NCBI GenBank assembly: GCA_029876055.1
Contig: CM056880.1
Location: 434,001 to 498,000, forward strand
DNA from: Madurella fahalii
Lineage: Eukaryota > Ascomycota > Sordariomycetes > Sordariales
Length of the DNA stretch: 64,000 nucleotides
Direction of reading: 5' to 3'
The notes beneath the pieces were generated by a model, which was not told where the DNA came from, did not search any database, and saw nothing but the letters and a program-made list of their open reading frames with translations. Shown here piece by piece: positions 42,415-53,409 of this stretch (the stretch's first letter is position 1; each line of letters begins with the position of its first letter). The position numbers were made by a program, and so were the translations under genes.

Positions 42415-45400
42415 CTCGCCTTCGGTTCGGATGACCGCCAAATCAGGACGAATTTGTGCGGCGGCGATGAACGTAATGCTTCGGAATGAGCTGGATGTAC
42501 TGTATACACAATGTACAATCGTGCAGTCGGCGGCAGCGAGACCGGCGAGAAGGCCAAGTGCGCAGAAGACACAAGATTGGATTGATAAATAGAAGACGGA
42601 AGAGTGACGGAATCGAAGTTCGGTCAGGGAGGGGCCTAAGTTTTTTTTAATCTGTGGAGTTTGCGAAGTTGGCGTGGGCGCGAATCCGCACCCCGGACGC
42701 ACTGGAGAGCTCTGCGGTCAACCGAATGCTCTGGTTTGCTCGTTGCTGGAAGGTGGGCGTGGATGGGCAGCCATGTGCATCGCTTGGCATCTAGGCGGCC
42801 TTGGCGCTCGTTGCATGTTTCGTCACTGACCCGCAACCTGACGTTGTGCGATTTCACCAGGTTCCGCCGCTGTCTGGTCGGGGATGTGCTGCTGTGAGGG
42901 CAACCTACTTGATGAGGGCGAATAATGTGGTTTCGGTTCCAGTTTCGATGACGGGAGCCCCGATTGAAGGGGTCCCGCGGGGCAACCAATGTCGTCATGG
43001 CCGAGGGGTGGGTGAAGCCGGTAGAGGCGGGAGGGCAGCATCGGCATATACCGCCTTTCCCTAAAGCAATACCGAAGGCGCTAAAACTCTCCCAATGCTA
43101 AGGTAAGCTATTATGTACATACGCTATCTACACAGTTGCCTGTATTGTACTGCACCCCCGCCGTGTTAAATTGAAAGGCGCCATATGACACGCGATATGA
43201 CACGTCTCAAACCGGTCGGCAATGGAAAACAGAATCAGTGGATAAGTGGAAAGAAAAAAAGGAAAACGTTGTTTTACGGCAAACCTGTCGGGTAAAGACG
43301 CAGGCATCGTTAGTACTTTGGATGCATGCTAACGTTAGCGATGTATGCGAAATACATAGCGAGCAGGCAGCATTGAGTGAGGAACCAGCGTCCTGGTGCC
43401 GTGTCCCGGTTCGGACACGGCTGGCCTTGGCAGACCGAGATCGCCTGCACGTGCGTCAATGGCCCCCATCCTGTGGGGGGTTGGCGATGGCGATAAGGAA
43501 GGTGGCTTCCGGACACGAACAATGTATCAGCGGCTGATGGAGCAGTCTGTTGGGGCGGGGGCGGGTGGAGCCGGGGAAATAATGTCTGGGGTCTTCAGGC
43601 GCCACCGCCCAGGCTGTTCTCGAAAGGAAACAGAAAACTTTTCCGTTGCGGGTGACATGCAATGCCCGCGATCATGGACGTGCGGGTCCGCGCACCGGAG
43701 TTACACTAGTGTCAGGCACGTGTCCAATGGCGGACGCTTGCAGCATGGAGCGGTCTGGGAGCAGCGCTGAGCGGCCACATCCGGGCCCTGCTGCGAAACC
43801 GCGGATTGCCGGATCCGCAGCGTTCAGGCCAGCAAGTTGAACCGAGCGAATCCGTTAGCACCTGCCGTTCCAGATGCTTTGCGACAGATGCTGCATGTCC
43901 AGTCCTGGCAGTGCTCCTAAAGGTGCCCTCTGGTCCGTGAGGTGATGGCCTTGTCGGTTACAATTGGACGGGGGCGGGACCGCTCGCTGCCGCCGGCCTT
44001 GCTTAGTCCGAGACGCGCTATGCCGGCAACACTCCGCGTGGGTGGGGTACTTTACCAGACTGACCCTTGCTGAAGAAAGCCGTTTGCCTTCTGGTCAGGC
44101 AATGGGTTTTCCTTCATCAGCACAAGGTCCTGTTGCGCGGGCTTTTGTTTTCCAGACGGTTGAAGTGTGGGGCTTCCCTGGGCCGCTGCAGCATCGCTAA
44201 TAATTGGTGGATGCATGCCCCTCTCGCGTGCCTGCATGCCCCATTGGGCCCCAGAAGCCCGCGAGATCATCAGTGTGTATTTCCGTCAGAGACCTTTGTA
44301 CTGTACAGTACCATTTCTCGGTGCGCTTCAAACCCTTGACGGTTTTGCTTGTCGACTAAGATACCCTAAGCTATCTACCTTACCAAAGGTTCCTTACCTG
44401 CAGTAATAGCCTACCTAGGTAAGGCAACTTAATTCCCTCGGCCCGCATTGGTAGCCGCACTTCGTGCCCACGGAATTCGCGGATACATTTTAGTAGGGGA
44501 CAATAGCAGTCGGGCCTGAAGCACAGGTGTGCAGTGCGACCTGTGACACTAGACGACAGCATCTTGACTGGATATCCGGCTACGTCGGCAGCCATGCTCG
44601 TGAATACCTCAATATGTGGCTCTCTTCACAGCAACAGATTGGTCGTGCTGTGCGTGTCGGAAGCCCCGCGGCTGAGTCCTGGGCATCAACGCCTGGTCAA
44701 GTGCCTCACTCGCCACGGAGTGTCTCGAGTTCGTTCCGCATCGACTCCCCGGGTAGACCCAGAGCGTGGAACAGAGCCGCTGTGACATGTAACGCCCCTC
44801 ACGTGCCTGCATGCCTAATTGGTCCAACCCCCAGAAAAGTGAAGTTATTCCCGCAACCCCCACTTCCAGCACTCAGGTACCCCGCCGGCTACGCACCGAC
44901 CAAATCCCGCCGGACAGGACGAGTTAAGTCGCTACTTGTACGTACAGTACAGTACATACTCATCAAATAGCGCCAGGCTAGTGCTACGCGTGGCAGCATT
45001 GCATGGATATTGCCTCGGATCGTTCCGCATCCGTCGGAAGTTTTATCTGACACCAAGACAGCCACAGATTGCTACATGCGGTGGCCACTAGGGCTTGTTA
45101 ACCGCTCGACGTCCATGGTGATCTAGCCACCGGAGAAACCTCGCCCTGATTCTCTCGCGGTTGCCGGTGGCTATGAACCCTAGACAAAACATGATGAACG
45201 AAACCCCAGTTTGGGGTCCCGTCAATGAATTGCCCCTGCCGGCTCAGCACCGTTGGCCAATTGGGCGATGTTGTTGGCACGATTCTACGGCGGAACTCTC
45301 GTAATTATGGGCTCCAGATTCTCACCGGTCAACTCGTAAGCCAGATCAGAATAAGCTGCAACGAAGATCCAAGACATGCAACGCTTTTGATACTCGACTC

Positions 45401-45890
45401 GGCGCCCACGACATGCCCAATAACAGGTTGAAACAGCCGTGGCCTCCACATACCATTTAATCAATCTAGACGAACCAACCTTGTCCCCAAAGAGAACGGC
45501 CGCACCCGAACTGGGATGCTTCTTCCTCTTCGGAATGTGGTTAGGAACAGTCCGAACATTTGGGGGCACGGTCGACTCATCCAACTCGCATATGAGAGTC
45601 TCCCACCAGTAGTAAGACACCCTAACCAGCAGCGATAATCGGGATTTCAGTATGTTAATGTGGGGTTAAGGTACAAGTGCAGTATCAATGGAGATGTGGA
45701 GGCGGGAGTATCCTACAGGCGACCCTGATACATGCTCGTTTAAAAGTTCATGAAACGATCCGCGAGATATCAGGCGACCTGGATGGTCTGCCTAAATAGG
45801 TGGCACAGTGCTAATGTCGTCGAATCTCTTTTTCTACACACTTGTACGGCCACCAAGTGCTGATTCTGGCATAGTCTGCCACACCCTCTA
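42415..45890. other. Long upstream region of the ENA pump, no recognised gene
   Basis: Almost 3.5 kb without a supported gene. It contains the ENA promoter. A minus-strand frame at 45620-45285 (starting MSYYWWETLICELDES) looks coding-like but was not recognised and could be a small gene or remnant. Two short, degenerate copies of a CGTGCCTGCATGCC-centred sequence lie at about 44217-44250 and 44793-44825. No RNA gene was seen. Confidence 0.35.
42783..42805. promoter_or_regulatory. Two PacC-type core hexamers upstream of ENA
   Basis: CTTGGC occurs at 42783-42788 and 42800-42805, the reverse complement of the PacC core GCCARG. They are 17 bp apart and about 370-390 bp before the ENA ATG. Two further cores lie at 43426-43431 and 43904-43909. 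Fungal ENA genes are known targets of the ambient-pH factor PacC/Rim101. Such short sites occur by chance about once per kilobase, so this is only suggestive. Confidence 0.3.
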
Positions 45891-46541
45891 TCAGACCATG
45901 GACAAACCGTACAAAATAATCGGCCACTACGTGATCACAAGACGTCAGCTCCCATCGTTTCGGCTGCAGGAACCACATGGAGCTCCAGGCAGAAATAGGC
46001 CACTCACCACGAAAACAAGCCCGACCGCGCACGCCTTATGCGCCAGCTCAACCACCACCTCCATCCAAGCCGCCGCCGGCCCCTTCCCCCCTCCCAGCCC
46101 GGCCGCCTCGGACGCAATCTTCAGCAACCCCGTAGTGCCCCACCACGCGTTCCCCACCTCGGTCAGCAGCATCGGCCAGATGCCAACGATACTCCAGTAG
46201 ACCACCTTCCGTTGCCAAGCGGCCAAGCGGTCTACCAGCCTCGTTGCCGCCTGCCCAGGGAACCCGGTGCCGGGCTCGGAGCCGGCACGAGACGGAGATG
46301 GCGCGGTAGGGGCAGGGGCAAACGTGGAATTGAGAAGCAGGCCCGCTGCCACGACTGCCGTGCCCTGGACGGCGAACTGGATGTGGGCTGTGAGCGCGAG
46401 GCGGGGGTACGTGGCCAGGGGCACGACGAAGCCGAAGACGAGCCCCGACGATATGAGCGCGGCGCCGTGCCGGACCAGGGAGAGGGGGAGGGGATCCCAG
46501 ATAGGGGAGGAGGCGGGCGTGAGCTTCGGGGATGCAGGCAT
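45891..46541 (-). CDS. Hydroxylaminobenzene mutase (HAB)-like four-span membrane protein
   Basis: Two exons: 46541-46008 and 45926-45891. The 81-nt intron has GTGAGT at the donor and CACGTAG at the acceptor. The spliced end reads CAVGLVFV-WPIILYGLSMV, completing the fourth span; the unspliced reading ends in an untypical Cys-rich tail. The product is 189 residues. Start: ATG at 46541 (MPASPKLTPASSP); the frame is open upstream but that part has no membrane character. Spans: LISSGLVFGFVVPLA, HIQFAVQGTAVVAAGLLL, VVYWSIVGIWPML and the C-terminal one. The block VGNAWWGTTGLLKIA and the early PRLALTAHIQF match the HAB-mutase-like fungal family. Bacterial HAB rearranges hydroxylaminobenzene to 2-aminophenol; for the fungal homologues the reaction is unproven. 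Confidence 0.65.
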
Positions 46542-47231
46542 CGTGGTTGGCTTGGGGCAGGTCGTGGTTGCTGAGAGGATGATCGTGTTGGGTTCTATAG
46601 AGGGTAGAAGGTCAATGGAGGATAGTGTTTTTTTCTTGGCTAGACGGTGGAGCGTAACTAGAAAACATGGGGTAGTGCGTTGGGTACTAGTACTACCGGC
46701 ATGGTTATATGAGTTGCGGCCCCGCCCATGATTGTTGAGCCTGGATATGTTCCGATCGGTAACGGAGGAATTACAAATCCAGCGATGATCCACCATAACT
46801 GTTACAACGATGGCGCGTAAGATTTGTCCTCCAACCAAGGGAAGACTGTTCTTGCTGAGTAAGAGTCGTTGTTTGACTGGCCAGTTGTGTGGAGAGAAAC
46901 TGAACCGGGCAACTTGTGAGTCAGACCGCGTTGAAGGGGCTACAGCCAGGTGAAACTGCTTTTGTTCTTCGGCAACATCTCGGCAACGAGCCTCGTACAT
47001 AGCTAACGCTAGTGTTTTCCCGAGCTCCATCGGAGTAAGCCCGTCGAACAAGTCTGAACAGTCAGCCCATTCATGGGGATAGCAAAAGCTATGGTTGCTC
47101 CAACAATGACTTGTCTGCGGCCCGAATTACCTATATAAACTCAGCGTCGCTTTATAGTAGCGGCAATCTTGCTAAAATCACATAACCAACACGCCGAGTT
47201 GACGAAAGTAGAGTCACAAATCACCGACGCA
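46542..47231. promoter_or_regulatory. Divergent intergenic region, HAB-like gene and 2EXR-like gene
   Basis: 690 bp lie between two divergent start codons. A minus-strand open frame running into the HAB-like gene is leader sequence without recognisable domain. No specific binding site was identified. Confidence 0.35.
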
Positions 47232-48335
47232 ATGCCTTCATTGGTCCACTTCCGCGAGTTCTCGGCTCTGCCGCGCGACGTCCAACGAAGGTTTTTCGAG
47301 CGGGCCGCTTCCAGACCAGACGTTGTATCTCTTACCGTGTGCCACCACTGTCCAGACGTGGACAAGGAGGAAGCACTCCGGAGAAAGGAAAGGACCGATG
47401 CTGCTTGGAGTGGTCACCACCACCTCTTGTCTCAGGACCTCATGGGGTGGGCTCACGGGCTGCTCAAATACTACGAAAAGCTGGTCACCGTGAGCCCCAA
47501 ACCAGGAGATTGCGACAATCAATTGAAGAATCAGGTGCTGGAGGTTGCAGCTACTTGCAGCGATGCCTACGGCATTATCATCCAATCGCTTCGCGCAGCC
47601 GAGAACAACCCCGAGTATCCCACCACACTCTACGTGGCGCAGACGCATCGCAGGAGGCCGAAAGACAACCGGAGGAGGAGTTGGACGTCCATGAACCCGT
47701 TTTTGCTCAGATTCTTGGAGTTGTCAACCACCTCTTCGACCACCTCTTCGACCACCCCTTCGACCACCCCTTCGATCACTCCTTCGATCACTCCTTCGAT
47801 CACTCCTTCGATCACTCCTTCGATCACTCCTTCGATCACTCCTTCGATCACCCCTTCGGCCACCCCCAGTTCCGTCAAGCCGTCGCTCCGTCCTATCCCC
47901 GACGCGCAGGAGTCCGCACGCGTCGGCATAAACGTGAAGTCCTTCCATCTAGAGGAGCCCCGGGCAGTGGCTTATTTTTGGCAGTATGGCGGGCTGAATT
48001 GCCGCGATGTGCCCCGGTTCTGGGACGCTAAACGCATTCCCAGGTCGCTTGAGACGGTCTACATAATCGACCCCACGAGGCCGCTGAAAGTAGGCAATCA
48101 GAGCGAGCTGCACAAAATGGATCTCAGTGCGGGGCCGTGGTATCATTGGGATGGCGGTTCCCAATGCGCACTCGTTGACTTGAACCCGAACGCAATCCAC
48201 AATCTATCTAAGGACGACGACTGCGACGGTGATATTCTCTCGGATGTTGCCTATCTCCAACAAGCCTGTAGACACGGATACGTGAGACCGGACATCCAGG
48301 TCAAGATGCTGACCATGGTGGTCTTTGGGCCATAA
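47232..48335 (+). CDS. 2EXR-like fungal protein with an expanded TPSI repeat
   Basis: An intronless 367-residue protein starting at ATG 47232 (MPSLVHFREFSALPRDVQ); the frame continues upstream without an ATG. The N-terminal block FREFSALPRDVQRRFFERAA followed by DVVSLTV is a variant of the 2EXR module, usually 'F..LP.EiR..IW..A....R.V'. NQVLEVAATCSDAYGII (about 97-115) is shared with the broken paralogue at 55707. Residues 165-212 are twelve tandem four-residue units (STTS, STTP, SITP), encoded by a 144-bp minisatellite (separate entry). The C-terminal half has AYFWQYGGLNCRDVPRFW and LETVYIIDPT, where the family typically has a 'k+iylvD' block. Function of 2EXR proteins is unknown. It is divergent from the HAB-like gene. 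Confidence 0.7.
   Translation: MPSLVHFREFSALPRDVQRRFFERAASRPDVVSLTVCHHCPDVDKEEALRRKERTDAAWSGHHHLLSQDLMGWAHGLLKYYEKLVTVSPKPGDCDNQLKNQVLEVAATCSDAYGIIIQSLRAAENNPEYPTTLYVAQTHRRRPKDNRRRSWTSMNPFLLRFLELSTTSSTTSSTTPSTTPSITPSITPSITPSITPSITPSITPSITPSATPSSVKPSLRPIPDAQESARVGINVKSFHLEEPRAVAYFWQYGGLNCRDVPRFWDAKRIPRSLETVYIIDPTRPLKVGNQSELHKMDLSAGPWYHWDGGSQCALVDLNPNAIHNLSKDDDCDGDILSDVAYLQQACRHGYVRPDIQVKMLTMVVFGP
47724..47867 (+). repeat. 12-bp coding minisatellite, twelve units
   Basis: Twelve head-to-tail 12-bp units of the form TCGATCACTCCT. The six central units (47772-47843) are identical; the outer ones differ by C/T and A/G changes. The period is a multiple of three and the array lies in frame in the 2EXR-like gene, encoding Ser-Ile-Thr-Pro units. 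It is a Ser/Thr/Pro-rich linker, a likely O-glycosylation or disorder segment. The identical core and divergent edges suggest recent expansion by slippage or unequal exchange. It is not a CRISPR array: there are no spacers. Confidence 0.95.
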
Positions 48336-48887
48336 TTAAGTAATGCCCTTTGAATCAGAGGCACACCATTTCTTTATACCTCGGAGGCAGATGATGGGCC
48401 TCTTAGTTGTAAATACCCGGTATATTTGGAGAATCCCGGCGTCTGGGAAGCATTGGTAGCAACTAATTAGTATGCGATTGATTTTCTTGATCCCTATCAT
48501 CTCTCATTCCTCTGTCTACCCCACGTGAAATGCCTACTATTCCCCATAACCGAGCCGGATAGATGCGATGACGCGACCGCCCTGCTCCTGATGTGTGAGC
48601 AATGTGATTCTACGTGGGGTACTACCTATAGTTCCCGATTGGAGTCTTGCTATAGTACCTTGTCCATATATTGAGCAAGACGAGATTCGTCACATAATTA
48701 ACTCAAGGAATAAATCTTCAGCCCCACTTCACTCTTTCTCCCTCCCAGCCGAATGGGAAAAAAAAAAAAAAAAAAAAAAAGTCTCCAACGTCCCCTGCCC
48801 TGTATTGAGCCAAACAACTTCCCACTATTGTCCTGGCGTTCGACGTGCGGAACAGTGGCAGCCGAGAGAGTTCAGCGTTTACACCCA
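48336..48887. other. Convergent intergenic region with an A22-type run
   Basis: This separates the 3' ends of the 2EXR-like gene and the carboxylesterase. It contains a homopolymer of about 22 A near 48759-48780. It could be an integrated poly(A) tail of a retroposed sequence, but no flanking duplication was identified. No gene was seen. Confidence 0.4.
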
Positions 48888-50745
48888 TTACACTCCATTC
48901 CTGGGATCCAGGACAACACGGTTCACCATCTCGCAGCGCGCTCGAAGATCGGCCGCCAGCGGTATATCCTCAAACCCACCAGTCGTGATGTTCGTAATAC
49001 GCTTTCCCGCTCCGTACACAGGCCAAGGGAGCTCATAACCGTGGAGAAAACGTAACAGATTCCTCTGGAAAGTTCTCGCGGCGTTCATATCCTCGACCGG
49101 CGTCATCGTTTGATTGGAATAGAACATGTCTTAGTCGTGCGCGACGCCAATTAGCTCTCCACCCACGTATTTGGATGCTCGGAGAAGGGGATTCTCGCTT
49201 ACGGAAAAGGTCCTGCCCATGTATGGCTGGGGGAAGGGAGAAGATGTATCGCCTGGCGCGGTCTTTATACGCCGTGGCAATGTTGGCGGCATTGCACGCG
49301 AAGATGATATCGGTGGTCCAGTCCCACGCTAGCTTCGCCGGTTCTTCGGCAAAGTCGTAGTGGGACTGTATGTGAGCAATGGTATCGTTGCTGGCGGTGC
49401 TGAGAATTTGTCGGACCATGACAGGGAAATAATCTGGGAGGCCCTCGTCGTGGGATGTACCCATTCCCTACAATTGTAGCCGGTGTCAGCCAAATGATAA
49501 AAGGCAGAGAATTGGGAGTCCCATTACTTCGTTTGCGGTATTCCCAATGACGAGAGATCGCAGTTCCTTGTGGTATTTACCCTGTCGGAAGAGTGCGACT
49601 GGGATATCTGGGATGAAACGCCCGTCTACTACAGGCCCAAACCCGGGTGCCGGACCAAACACGCCACCTCCTGCATCCGACGATGCGCCGTTGATCAACC
49701 TATCGTTGAGATATAGCATCGTTGACTCGGGGGCGCGACGCAGGCACTCCAGCGAGGTGCAGTTTGCTTCGTCCAAGATCGTCTGGAACAGGCGCTTCTG
49801 CCGCCTAATAGGGTTCCGTCTGGGAGGAATATCGGGAGACAATAATACGGCCTGTCAGAAACGTTTTGATGTTAGTGCGACACTGATTACGTTTAGGCAT
49901 TTATGCCTGTACCTGTTGAAACGGCAGCTTTCCTTTCCCGCCATTTAAAACCGTGAGTAGACCAATGATACCTGCTCCAGCACTTACTCCCATGGCGGTG
50001 ATTCTCTCAGGATCTCCCCCAAATCGGGAAATGAACTTGGATGTCCACTCGGCGGCCGCGAGGCAGTCATGCATCCCAAGGTTGGCGACTAGGTCCTCAC
50101 CGGGAAGGTAGGTCCATCCAGCTAGTCCCAGGCTGCAAAAAAATTGGATAGGCAAGATAGTTAGCCAGGTCTATTTAGTACCGTTGATTCTGCGCCTTAC
50201 CGATAGTTACTGGCCACATAGATGAATTTGGTACCGCGGCCCATTATGTCGAATAGACCATGTGGTGAAACGAACATCTCCTTGCTTCCAAAGGCATACG
50301 CGCCTCCGATAAACCAATGCAGTACTGGTAGCTTGTCGCCGGGTTGAACACCCTCTGGGACCCAGACGTCTAAAAATAGACAGTCTTCGTGGCCCCAAGT
50401 GGTCCCATTATACGGTGGGAAGGGCACGGCGGCCGGAGCAGACGAGATGCAATGGGTGCTCCGCTCGTCCAGCGTGTTGCCGTCTTGGATGCCGTCAACT
50501 TTGGGGAGCCGTGTGTCGGGCAACCGAAATCGAAGGTCTCCTGTTGGGGGGTTGGCAAAGCGGATATTCTTGTAGACAGATATCTTGTTTCCGGATGCGG
50601 TCTTGGTGTAGAAGGTTGGGACGTGCTTTGCGTGCCCGAGGTCGACGAGGCCGGCCGGCTTGTGTGAGGCCGTGGCATGGGCCCCCATCCCCGAACCCAG
50701 GACCAAAACGCAAAGGAAAGCCAATAGTTTCGCAATGGGCAACAT
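48888..50745 (-). CDS. Secreted type-B carboxylesterase/lipase
   Basis: Five exons: 50745-50201, 50132-49913, 49851-49528, 49467-49203 and 49129-48888. The introns are 68, 61, 60 and 73 nt. All phases close, giving 531 residues, normal for the family. The start ATG at 50745 opens a signal peptide (MLPIAKLLAFLCVLVLGSGM). Family blocks: YKNIRFANPPTGDLRF, WGHEDCLFLDVWVP, the oxyanion-hole region WFIGGAYAFGS, the nucleophile elbow MGVSAGAG (Ser232) and the catalytic His in PAIHGQDL. The usual elbow is GESAGA; Glu is Val here. An unspliced reading at the last intron would give a false frameshift; splicing GTAAGC...GACTAAG restores HGQDLFHMFYSNQ. It hydrolyses carboxylic esters outside the cell; substrate unknown. 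It is divergent from the Zn2Cys6 regulator, which may control it. Confidence 0.9.
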
Positions 50746-51378
50746 TTTCGCCTCAGGTCGGAAAACAAAGTAAAATGTCGGTTCAATAGCACACACTGGG
50801 GCTGGTACTGTAGGGTCTCTACGCTTCCTTTTGTAGTCAGCCGAGAGTAGGATCCCAACATAGCTGCTTTCACTCCTACATCGCTAAAAGGCTGTAATGG
50901 CTATCGACTCGAGGCAGGAGGGATTGTCGTTTGCCCTTTTTGGCTGCCGAGGGCGTGTCGGTGGCACAAGGTGAAACTGCCGGGTTATCCGCTTACAGGC
51001 CAGATGATGATCCCGAATCATCATACGTGTAGCTCTCCAGGAAGCAACGGCGTGCAATATATACGGACCCGACAAACCACGATGACGAAGCTTGGGGATG
51101 GCGTTAAAGCAGACCAATGAAACGACGCCGGTATGTGCCGCCCCCCAACGTGCAGGGCACTGGCAATGGGATTTGTTCCGAAAAAGGCAAACGAAGCGGT
51201 CTATAATTCCACCGGTTCAGCTCTACAACACGGTGGCGGTGCATGAGCCTCGCGCAGGATGCCGCGCCTCCCAAACTAGAAAAGCATTGCCGCTCATTTC
51301 CAGGTCATTGGGAGGATATTTTACCTGTCGTTTGCCTTTCTCGGACGGGCAAGCAATTGAAGGGCTACCTCTGCTGTG
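50746..51378. promoter_or_regulatory. Shared promoter region of carboxylesterase and Zn2Cys6 regulator
   Basis: 633 bp lie between two divergent starts. Zn2Cys6 proteins typically bind CGG-containing pairs; CGG/CCG triplets are present (e.g. TACGGACCCG near 51061) but no convincing spaced pair was singled out. Bidirectional control is an inference from layout. Confidence 0.35.
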
Positions 51379-52813
51379 ATGGACGCAAGATTCCTCGTCC
51401 TGAACATGAAGGACCCCGGTGAGGAAGCGGGGGTTCGGGAGTACCACAAACGTAAGCACCATACCAAGGATCATCTTGGATGCTCGTCATGCAAGCAACG
51501 GCGGATCAAGGTAAGGTCCTAGGTACCTCGCTATGTTGGCGTCAGGCGGGCTTTGTCAACCTGATCAAATTTAAATCACCACTAACCTGAATTTCACCCA
51601 GTGCGATAAAACTAGGCCGACATGCCTGCGCTGCATTCGAGCCCAACGGAACTGTCAGTATAGAGCCACAGTCCGGCGACAGCAGCTGTCGGACGGCTCC
51701 TCGACGGCGATAGCGGGCCTGGTTCCAGCATCGTCCTGCGCCACAACCATCGTAGAATCCATTTTGGGGCCGCTGGTGAAGGCACAGGGGCTTCCCAATG
51801 CTAGTCGGAACGCAACCCCAGTCAACATCTTGCTGTCGCACTTTACCAGCGCCCAGGGTAGTGGAGTCTTCGGACCCATGATTCCTCTCGATCCATCGAT
51901 CTGGGATCTGAGTTGCCGGCACCCTCACCTCCTTGCAGCGCTCCTGGCCGTGTCTTCATGCCATCTCAATTACCACACTGTCGATGCCTCTGCCCACCGA
52001 GCCGCCGAATACACGTTTGCATCCACCGCCCTGGCATTGTTTCGGCCTGCTCTCCTGCAGGAGCTCAATTCCCAGACTGGATCCGACGCACTCCTCTTGA
52101 CGTCAATGATGCTCAATATGCTCGCCTTTGCGGCTGTGAACGAAGACTCGGACCAGTTCGCATCGTGGGTTTTTAGCGACGATAAGAACAGGCTTAGCTG
52201 GCTGGGGCTTCAGCTGGGCCTCAAGCCACTGCTCCTCGCGACTAAGCCATTCCGGAACCAGAGCCTCTTACAGCCGATGTTCGCAGCCTCGGACGATGAA
52301 TACAAGACGTTCTCCACGGACACCGCCGGTTTAGGGCGGCTACCCGAGGGATGGACCGAGCTTATCTCCAGCGGATTGGACTGTTGCCGCGTGGATGGTG
52401 AGCAGTGCAGCGGGAAGAGGAATGCGACTTGTGGCCGGGCTCTAGTTGAGCCGGTTAGAGCCCTCGCCGACACAAAACGTCTTAGGCCATCCGCGGAGAA
52501 TATGTTCCGGTATGTGCAGTTCGTTGGGAAGATGGAACCCGAGTTCCTTCGGCTATTATACGAACTCGATGAGCGGACACTCTGGATATTTGGGTATTGG
52601 CTCGGCCTGGTCGGCCGGCTGGGCATGTGGTGGTCCGACAAACGCGTGCAACGAGACCGGGCGGCTATCAAGACGTTCCTCATGGAGGTTAAGGGTGTAT
52701 GTGAGCGTGACGGCCCGCAAGGCGTTATGTGGAGACAACGGATGGAAGAGTACTGCACGGTTGGATATGCGGATGTCGATGAGCAAAACTTACATCTAGA
52801 GGCATATATGTAG
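51379..52813 (+). CDS. Zn2Cys6 transcription factor with Upc2-like C-terminal region
   Basis: Two exons: 51379-51510 and 51602-52813. The 91-nt intron (GTAAGG...CACCCAG) splits the zinc cluster just before Cys3. It encodes 447 residues from ATG 51379; a second in-frame ATG at 51406 removes nine residues. The binuclear cluster is complete: Cys35, 38, 45, 52, 55 and 62 in CSSCKQRRIKCDKTRPTC and LRCIRAQRNC. Basic residues precede it (HKRKHHTKDHLG). The C-terminal region has WDLSCRHPHLLAALLAVSS and a helical AYTFASTALALF-type stretch, as in sterol-uptake-control (Upc2)-like regulators rather than the classic fungal_trans middle domain. It acts in the nucleus; its targets are unknown, with the divergent esterase the nearest candidate. 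Confidence 0.9.
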
Positions 52814-53409
52814 CTAGCAATCATCGACGGGAGATGCCCAAGGTCCTCACAGATGTAACGTTGGTGTCTGGAGTTCTCTCCCTGGAATCTATAAGCTAGC
52901 CGGGAGCCGGAGGGGTCTTGGTCATGATGTTGCCATGCCCCGACTGTATCGCACAGCGCTGGCAATGGCACCTCTACTGGTAACATAATGACGCCCAGTT
53001 AGGCATCATAATGGCCTAGGTAGGTCATGATGTCTGGCCGGGTATCATGATTGTCATCAGCATCCCGGAATTGCAAGCGCTGGGCTATACGGTCTATGTA
53101 ATGACAGAAACCACCCCTTCTCCTGCTAGGTAATTAGATTGGGTTATGTCCCCAAGGGCAGGGCTCTACCCAGGTGTGGCTCAGCTTTTCGCCGTGCTTG
53201 TGACCATTGCAGCGACTCCAGCAGTTGGCCAAAGCCAAATTACGAACAGCCGTTAATACCCGCCTGTTTTCTGGACACTGTCCTTAAACGGAACCTCAAT
53301 AAAGCACTCGGTATATTGACCTTGAACAATGTCCTCGCACTTAGAACCCTACATTTAAACACTTCAAGCCCGTCTATCAATCCCTTTCTTCCCACCCCGC
53401 AACTGTAAA
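52814..53409. other. Intergenic stretch
   Basis: This is the 3' flank of the regulator and the promoter of the 2EXR gene. Short palindromic motifs (GGCCTAGGTAGG near 53010) occur but no gene or RNA was recognised. Confidence 0.4.

Noticed and set aside
45285..45620. Small minus-strand gene (111 codons)
   Set aside because: It looks partly coding but was not recognised; no upstream start region or splice partner makes it convincing.
47724..47867. Possible CRISPR-like array
   Set aside because: Units are contiguous with no spacers and lie in a coding frame of a eukaryotic gene.
47339..48031. Alternative open frames over the minisatellite on both strands
   Set aside because: A 12-bp repeat without stops keeps all frames open. 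Only the 47232 frame continues into conserved blocks on both sides.
49033..49202. Apparent frameshift in the carboxylesterase
   Set aside because: A 73-nt intron (GTAAGC...GACTAAG) explains the frame change and keeps the phase.
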